Assembly: GCA_003670925.1 (NCBI GenBank)
Contig: QWQG01000152.1
Span: 1 to 57,157 of the forward strand
Direction of reading: 5' to 3'
DNA from: Planctomycetota bacterium
GTDB lineage: Bacteria > Planctomycetota > Planctomycetia > Planctomycetales > Planctomycetaceae
DNA: 57,157 nucleotides
Position numbers and translations under genes: made by a program. The notes below the pieces were generated by a model that did no database searches, was not told where the DNA came from, and worked only from the letters and a program-made list of their open reading frames with translations. Each line of letters opens with the position of its first letter. Position 1 is the first letter of the stretch. Positions 52,565 to 57,157 of this stretch are shown in pieces.

Positions 52565-55500
52565 TCAGTTGCGTGACACAAATTCATCGGTATTGAAAAG
52601 TGTCCGCGCGACGCTGGTCCACGCGGCGAGTTGCGCAGCCGTGGGCATCGTGTCTGACTGATTCACAAAACTTCCGGCATCTGCGGGATTGGACGTAAAG
52701 CGAGACAGCTCGCGACTGTGAAAATTCAGCAATAGATTCAACTCTGTCATATCAGGCGTTCGCGTCAGGCATAGGCGAAACATTTCGACGCATCGATCGG
52801 TGTCTGATGTCGCTGCTGCTGTGTTTATTATGCGTTTGGCAAGTCCCTTGGCTAGGTCCGTAAACAGTGGATCATTGGCCACTGTCAGCGACTGCAATGG
52901 TGTATTTGATCTTACCCGCATCGTGCAGACGGTACTGAAGTCGGGTGCGTCAAACGTCGACAGCAACGGATACGGTGCACTGCGGTAAAACATCGTGTAC
53001 ATCGTCCGCCGGTAGCGATTGGCACCGGTGCTCGTCGGCCAGTCTTTCTTATTCTGAGTGAAATCATAAATGCCGTCTGGCTGCGGTAGATAATTTCCTG
53101 GACCTCCTACTTTTTCCGTAAGTAACCCTGCGGCTGCAGCAGCCATATCTCGCACGATCTCGGCCTCGACTCGAATTCGATTCTGTCTCGACAGAAATCG
53201 ATTGCTCGGATCGATCACCGCAAGCGTTGCGTCTGCGTCTGGATTTTGCTCGGAACTTTGCCGGTACACAGCTGACGTCACAATCAGGCGATGCAGATGC
53301 TTCAGCGACCAGCCGCTTTCCATGAATTCCGCCGCGAGCCAGTCGAGCAAGGCCGAATTAGACGGCGGCGTTCCTTGGAATCCAAAATCATTTTCCGTTT
53401 CAACCAGCCCACGTCCAAAGTACCTCGCCCAAATGCGGTTCACCGTGACCCGCGCCGTGAGCGGATTTTCTCGCGACACGAGCCATCGGGCTAGATCTAA
53501 GCGACTAGAAAACGTCGGTTTAATTTCGGCGATGTTCAGTGTTGCCGGAATTCCTAACGCCAACGCACCATGTTCGCGATCTGGATGCAGAAAGTCCCCA
53601 CGGGTCAGCACAAACGTTTCAGGCGGCTTCTCAAGCTCGTTGATCACCATTTGTCGAACTCCGTTTCCTTTGCCAGGGAGTAGTTCTTCCAATTCGTTGA
53701 TGCGATGTTTGATCTCGGTCAGCCGCGTTAGCGACTCGTCGCCGGGTGTCTCTAGCACCACGGAGGCTGTCGACAGATCCAAGGCGAAATGCCCGACAAG
53801 GTAATTCATGTTAAGTTCATGCTTGAGCACGACCACGAGGGGCGTGGCTGACAGGATGACAGGCTGAGCCAGTCGAAAGATGGCTGTGTGGGGGGCATTC
53901 ATTCTTGTCCCAAGAGCGACCTGCGCCCCATTGACATTGATCGACCAGCCAGTGTTTGATCTGCCATCAATTGCGTTGTCCACTGGATAGTCCGACTGAC
54001 TGTGGTCTGCCCACGCCTGCACAAACCGTGACTCAGCACTTCCCTGCTTCAATGCGATGTCAGTCAAAATAAAGTTGCCGTTCCCAGCCGTGCCTGGGCC
54101 GTTTGACGGAAGGCTGGCGTGTGTCAAAGTTCGCAGGCGAACGGCAGTGATCTGGTTGGCAGTGTCGTCAATTTTAGGAAGCTCGACAGTCATCGACAGG
54201 CTGTCATTTGCCGCAGGTTCGGACTTCACCAGCAGCGAGCCATCCTCATCAATTTTCAAAATCGAGCTGCCTGAGGCTCTGACAGCAGTGACTTTGGCAG
54301 CCTGCCAGTTCCACGGGAGTTCTGCGAGCATTGGTTGGGCCGGCGAGTTTTTCGCAACCGCTATTTGTTCCTGCTGTAGATCCTGCAGTTCCTGCAAATG
54401 CGTTTGCAGTGTTTCGCTCCAGCCGAACATTTCATCTTCCCGCACCTCGACTGTTTCGCCGACGTTGTTTGTGTCTGCGGCACCGTTGAAGAAGGCGTAA
54501 AATTGGTAATACTCGTCATGGCTGATTGGGTCAAATTTGTGCGAATGACACTGCGCACATCCGACAGTCAATCCCAGCCAAACGGCTCCCGTCGTATTGA
54601 CGCGATCAATCAGAGCTTCATGCCGGAACTGATCAGGCTTCACGCCCCCCTCCTCGTTAATCATGGTGTTGCGGTGAAACCCGGTCGCGACTTTCTGGGA
54701 TTTCGTCGCGTCGGGAAGCAAATCGCCTGCCAGCTGCGTGATGGTGAACTGATCGAATGGCATGTCGGTGTTGAGCGCATTGATGACCCAGTCCCGATAA
54801 GGCCACATCACCCGCGGACTGTCGATCGTGTAGCCGTTCGAATCCGCATACCGCGCTTGATCCAGCCAGTGACGTCCCCAGCGTTCGCCGTAATGCGGAC
54901 TGTGCAGCAAACGATCCACGAGCTGTTCAAAGGCATCCGGTGATGTGTCTTCGAGAAAATGGTCGGTCTCAGTCACCGTCGGCAGCAGACCTAGAAGATC
55001 CTGATAAAGACGTCGGATCAACACGGCTTTTTCCGCCTGCGGGCTTGGATGGAGAGATTCAGCAGTCAGGCGTTGCAGAATAAACGTGTCAATTTCGTTG
55101 CGGCACCATGCTGCGTCAGGCTGAGAAGCAGCCGCCAGCGTTGGTGTTTCAGGACGCACGACTTTTTGAAAAGCCCAGTGCTCTTCATAGTTAGCGCCTT
55201 CGCTGATCCATTGCTTCAGAATAGCGATTTGTTTTTCTGACAGCGGCTTATTGGCACTCGCCGGTGGCATGCGTTCGTCCTGGTCGTCCGACGTAATGCG
55301 GGCAACGATCGAACTCTCATCCGGGTGCTTTGGCACAATCGCCAGCATTTCGATCGCCACGCTCCTCACGTCCAGTTGCAGATTCGCTTCTCGCGCATCG
55401 GCGTCTTTCCCATGACACTGAAAGCAGTGATTCGAAAGAATTGGCCGTACGTCGCGATTGAAGTCAATCGAAGGCAAAACCGGCGCAGATGCCGCGTCTT

Positions 55501-55570
55501 GTCCTAGACACAGGGCTGGATGACTGAACAAGGCAAATGCCAAGAGGCTAGTTCGGACAAAGTATTTCAT
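52565..55570 (-). CDS. PSCyt1/PSD1 (DUF1549/DUF1553) cytochrome-like protein
   Basis: A 1001-residue exported protein of the planctomycete cytochrome-like family. The signal peptide is MKYFVRTSLLAFALFSHPAL. Two haem motifs are visible: CFQCH (C49-H53) in the PSCyt1 domain and CAQCH (C338-H342) in GCAQCHSHKFDPIS. PSCyt2/DUF1549 covers about 155-360 (RRLYQDLLGLLPT, HYGERWGRHWLDQARYADSNG), a concanavalin-like insert lies around 450-620, and PSD1/DUF1553 is at the end (ARWLVSRENPLTARVTVNRIWARYFGRGLVETENDFG, LKHLHRLIVTSAVYRQSS). The ATG at 55570 is preferred to 55591. Such proteins are often partnered with DUF1501; the DUF1501 genes here are far away. Next to it downstream is the decaying DUF1592/DUF1552 pair. 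Confidence 0.92.
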   Translation of the reverse strand: MKYFVRTSLLAFALFSHPALCLGQDAASAPVLPSIDFNRDVRPILSNHCFQCHGKDADAREANLQLDVRSVAIEMLAIVPKHPDESSIVARITSDDQDERMPPASANKPLSEKQIAILKQWISEGANYEEHWAFQKVVRPETPTLAAASQPDAAWCRNEIDTFILQRLTAESLHPSPQAEKAVLIRRLYQDLLGLLPTVTETDHFLEDTSPDAFEQLVDRLLHSPHYGERWGRHWLDQARYADSNGYTIDSPRVMWPYRDWVINALNTDMPFDQFTITQLAGDLLPDATKSQKVATGFHRNTMINEEGGVKPDQFRHEALIDRVNTTGAVWLGLTVGCAQCHSHKFDPISHDEYYQFYAFFNGAADTNNVGETVEVREDEMFGWSETLQTHLQELQDLQQEQIAVAKNSPAQPMLAELPWNWQAAKVTAVRASGSSILKIDEDGSLLVKSEPAANDSLSMTVELPKIDDTANQITAVRLRTLTHASLPSNGPGTAGNGNFILTDIALKQGSAESRFVQAWADHSQSDYPVDNAIDGRSNTGWSINVNGAQVALGTRMNAPHTAIFRLAQPVILSATPLVVVLKHELNMNYLVGHFALDLSTASVVLETPGDESLTRLTEIKHRINELEELLPGKGNGVRQMVINELEKPPETFVLTRGDFLHPDREHGALALGIPATLNIAEIKPTFSSRLDLARWLVSRENPLTARVTVNRIWARYFGRGLVETENDFGFQGTPPSNSALLDWLAAEFMESGWSLKHLHRLIVTSAVYRQSSEQNPDADATLAVIDPSNRFLSRQNRIRVEAEIVRDMAAAAAGLLTEKVGGPGNYLPQPDGIYDFTQNKKDWPTSTGANRYRRTMYTMFYRSAPYPLLSTFDAPDFSTVCTMRVRSNTPLQSLTVANDPLFTDLAKGLAKRIINTAAATSDTDRCVEMFRLCLTRTPDMTELNLLLNFHSRELSRFTSNPADAGSFVNQSDTMPTAAQLAAWTSVARTLFNTDEFVSRN

Positions 55571-55679
55571 CGGATTCCTGTTTCGGCCCAAGTTGGCGTA
55601 TTGCGAATTCCCGCGGATGATTCACCATTGTCCTTGATTTCTGACGTCTTTCAACCATGTGGTACTTCCCGGGGGTAGA

Positions 55680-55722
55680 TAAACTCCCTCACACGCACCG
55701 AAACTCGCACAGGAGGAGTTTA
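55680..55722 (+). promoter_or_regulatory. hairpin that could sequester a ribosome binding site
   Basis: TAAACTCC (55680-55687) pairs perfectly with GGAGTTTA (55715-55722). The second arm overlaps a consensus Shine-Dalgarno AGGAGG at 55711-55716, which lies 8 bases before an ATG at 55725. This is the layout of a translation-controlling leader hairpin, although no plus-strand gene follows. Confidence 0.4.
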
Positions 55723-55724
55723 CC

Positions 55725-55769
55725 ATGGAGCACGATTTCATGATGTCGTCATCCGCTGTTGGCCCCTAG
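55725..55769 (+). CDS. 14-codon leader-like mini-ORF
   Basis: ATG at 55725 with a perfect AGGAGG 8 bases upstream, encoding MEHDFMMSSSAVGP, then TAG at 55767-55769. It is shorter than any ordinary gene. The ribosome site is the strongest in the window. No structural gene follows on the same strand: the next gene is on the minus strand. It may be a leader peptide, a remnant of a gene start, or part of a small RNA. Confidence 0.35.
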   Translation: MEHDFMMSSSAVGP

Positions 55770-55794
55770 TCGTTAATCCACGTTGCTGATCTTC

Positions 55795-57157
55795 TCACCG
55801 CTTGCTGCTCGTGGTCGTGCGGCGTGGACGAATGAAACGCAGCATACCCGTGCCATCGCTGGATACGGAGTTGTTGCCGGTTTGGAGTTCATGCTGCAGC
55901 ACGCCCGGGATAATGCGGCGGAGTCGGATGTTCCACAAATCACCGGGCTTTACTCCGGTGGCGGAAATCTCTTTGAGAGGGATTGCGGCTTCAATGCGCC
56001 ATGTGGCGGCGTCGGCATCGATGGCGACGAACCATTTCGGATTCCATTTGTCGAGCATCCAGCAGCGGTCACTGGTCTCACCCGATTCATCCACTGTAAG
56101 TTGAAAGGCCGTACTAAAGTCACGATCTGTATCGATTTCCAGTTCTAGGCGATCACGGTTTTCGTGCTTTGCGTCGTAACCGCGGTGCATGGCAAGCTCG
56201 ATAGGGCTAGACTTTTCTGGAGCTCGCTGGAGGCGTGCGGCGATGTATAAGAATTCCTCGTCCCATGCCAGCATGGTAAGACTCGAGATATCTGCTGCAT
56301 GGGAAAGTGACGGGCGTCGAGTTCCCGTAGCTGGATCGAGTGCCTCTCGCACAAACGGAGTAAGCCGAATCTCCTCGGCGTCCTCCCAGATGCTGTCGGT
56401 CAGTTCACCGTCCAGAAACGGCCGGGCACTGCGCTTCGGAAGATTAATCAAGGGCAGGATTGGGGCGGCAGGCAGGTGAGTTACTTGAATTTCGCAGCGT
56501 GCAAACAACCCATACTGATCGTCGCGTTGGCTAAGTTCGGACAGGGTTGTTGATTGTTCACCGGTCTGCTGCTGCAGGCGATAATTGGCGGCGATTCGCA
56601 GTTGCACAAGTGGACTGAGTGCACGTTTACCGTCGCTCCGATTTGGATTCGAGAGAATACTGAATGCTGTCATCGCATGAGAATTCCAGCGTTCATGCAG
56701 CGCTTCTAACGCGTCGGCTGCGCCGCTGGAAAACGGTGTAGTCGTCGGAGCTTGGACCTTTGGCTGCACGGTCAACTGTGAACCTCCGGTTGTCACTACC
56801 TCGTTTGGGGTGCCTTGCAACGCCATTTCCTCTGACTGCAGCGAAGCCGTTTTGGCCTTTGTCACTCCAAGGCGATAGAGGCGCGCTTCTGCTGAAGAAT
56901 AGAACAGAAACAGCATTTCTGCTGCCGTCTGCGCTTCTTCAAACGTCGGATAACGCCGCACAATCTCCTGCTGGATTGCAAGATAGCCTTCCATATTATT
57001 CTGCTGCAGATTCAGATCTGCCAGATCCTGCAACTGCCCGAGCGCCAGAGTTACTGGGAGGTCGGTGCCGATATCATGAAGTTGCCCGATTAATGCATCA
57101 TTTGTTTGATCTGACTGCATGTGACCGTTCAGGGCAGTCGATTCGAGATGCGCTGTC
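55795..57157 (-). CDS. protein with C-terminal CBM9-like domain, 5' end outside window
   Basis: The minus-strand frame is open from 55795 past the right edge, so the true N-terminus may lie outside; the first in-window ATG is at 57120 (441 residues). The first 300 residues are helical and repetitive, with TPR-like features (ALGQLQDLADLNLQQNN, YLAIQQEIVRRYPTFEEAQ). From about residue 220 follows a carbohydrate-binding module 9-like domain (ARPFLDGELTDSIWEDA, MLAWDEEFLYIAARLQ, DRLELEIDTDRDFSTAFQ, WNIRLRRIIPG). This pairing suggests a protein that binds sugars or is part of a sugar-handling complex; no catalytic motif was found. It is next to the PSD1 gene on the same strand, separated by 224 bases. 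Confidence 0.7.
   Translation of the reverse strand, partial: TAHLESTALNGHMQSDQTNDALIGQLHDIGTDLPVTLALGQLQDLADLNLQQNNMEGYLAIQQEIVRRYPTFEEAQTAAEMLFLFYSSAEARLYRLGVTKAKTASLQSEEMALQGTPNEVVTTGGSQLTVQPKVQAPTTTPFSSGAADALEALHERWNSHAMTAFSILSNPNRSDGKRALSPLVQLRIAANYRLQQQTGEQSTTLSELSQRDDQYGLFARCEIQVTHLPAAPILPLINLPKRSARPFLDGELTDSIWEDAEEIRLTPFVREALDPATGTRRPSLSHAADISSLTMLAWDEEFLYIAARLQRAPEKSSPIELAMHRGYDAKHENRDRLELEIDTDRDFSTAFQLTVDESGETSDRCWMLDKWNPKWFVAIDADAATWRIEAAIPLKEISATGVKPGDLWNIRLRRIIPGVLQHELQTGNNSVSSDGTGMLRFIRPRRTTTSSKR

Overview
The window is a chromosomal segment from a planctomycete. The evidence is its gene content: two tandem DUF1501 proteins, paired DUF1592/DUF1552 genes (one intact pair, one decayed), a PSCyt1/PSD1 (DUF1549/DUF1553) cytochrome-type protein, secreted PQQ-type beta-propellers, a cysteine-rich YTV-repeat surface protein, and many single-gene transcription units with long spacers. 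GC content looks moderate and about a third of the genes carry an export signal. I cannot assign a genus. I saw no rRNA, tRNA or CRISPR array.

Layout. 1-1.5 kb: IS110-family transposase cut by the window edge. 1.7-5.3 kb: an HpcH/HpaI aldolase fused to two cupins, a secreted alpha/beta hydrolase, and an isolated Flp-like pilin. 5.7-10.1 kb: two DUF1501 proteins and a PQQ-like propeller on the plus strand. 10.3-12.6 kb: a methyltransferase and a second PQQ-like propeller on the minus strand. 12.8-17.5 kb, minus strand: 6-phosphogluconate dehydrogenase (with terminator), a KdgK-like sugar kinase, a cystathionine gamma-synthase-like enzyme and an anti-sigma-like protein. 17.7-20.7 kb: a double-GNAT protein and a condensation-fold acyltransferase. 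20.7-25.2 kb, minus strand: a compact four-gene set (2-hydroxyacid dehydrogenase, SMP-30/gluconolactonase, NHL propeller, MDR dehydrogenase) that looks like a sugar-acid or polyol catabolic operon. 25.5-29.5 kb: a secreted hydrolase, an NAD(P)H dehydrogenase-SelD fusion and a 47-residue membrane protein. 29.5-30.7 kb: a GT4 glycosyltransferase.

30.7-35.0 kb is a degraded accessory stretch: a frameshifted second condensation-fold acyltransferase, unrecognised remnants, and an IS630-family element with clear inverted repeats and a phased frameshift heptamer. 35.0-39.6 kb is the intact DUF1592 + DUF1552 pair. 39.7-41.2 kb is the YTV-repeat protein with a textbook terminator. 41.9-46.9 kb is a dedicated type II fatty-acid/polyketide cassette (two FabZ-like dehydratases, FabG, acyl carrier protein, FabF-like synthase, membrane-anchored hydrolase), converging on an AAA ATPase with shared stop bases. 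48.9-50.0 kb is a hydrolase with an apparent collapsed SASA-esterase domain in front of it. 50.0-52.5 kb holds a DUF1552/DUF1592 pair decaying into pseudogenes, followed by an intact PSCyt1/PSD1 gene and a CBM9-like protein running off the right edge.

How the genes work together: the cytochrome-like DUF1592/PSD1 proteins and their Tat-exported DUF1552/DUF1501 partners recur in pairs and probably act together outside the cytoplasm, function unknown. The fab-like cassette has all the activities needed to extend and modify an acyl chain on its own carrier protein except a malonyl-transferase and an enoyl reductase. gnd and the KdgK-like kinase share a strand and belong to the pentose-phosphate and Entner-Doudoroff branches of sugar-acid metabolism.
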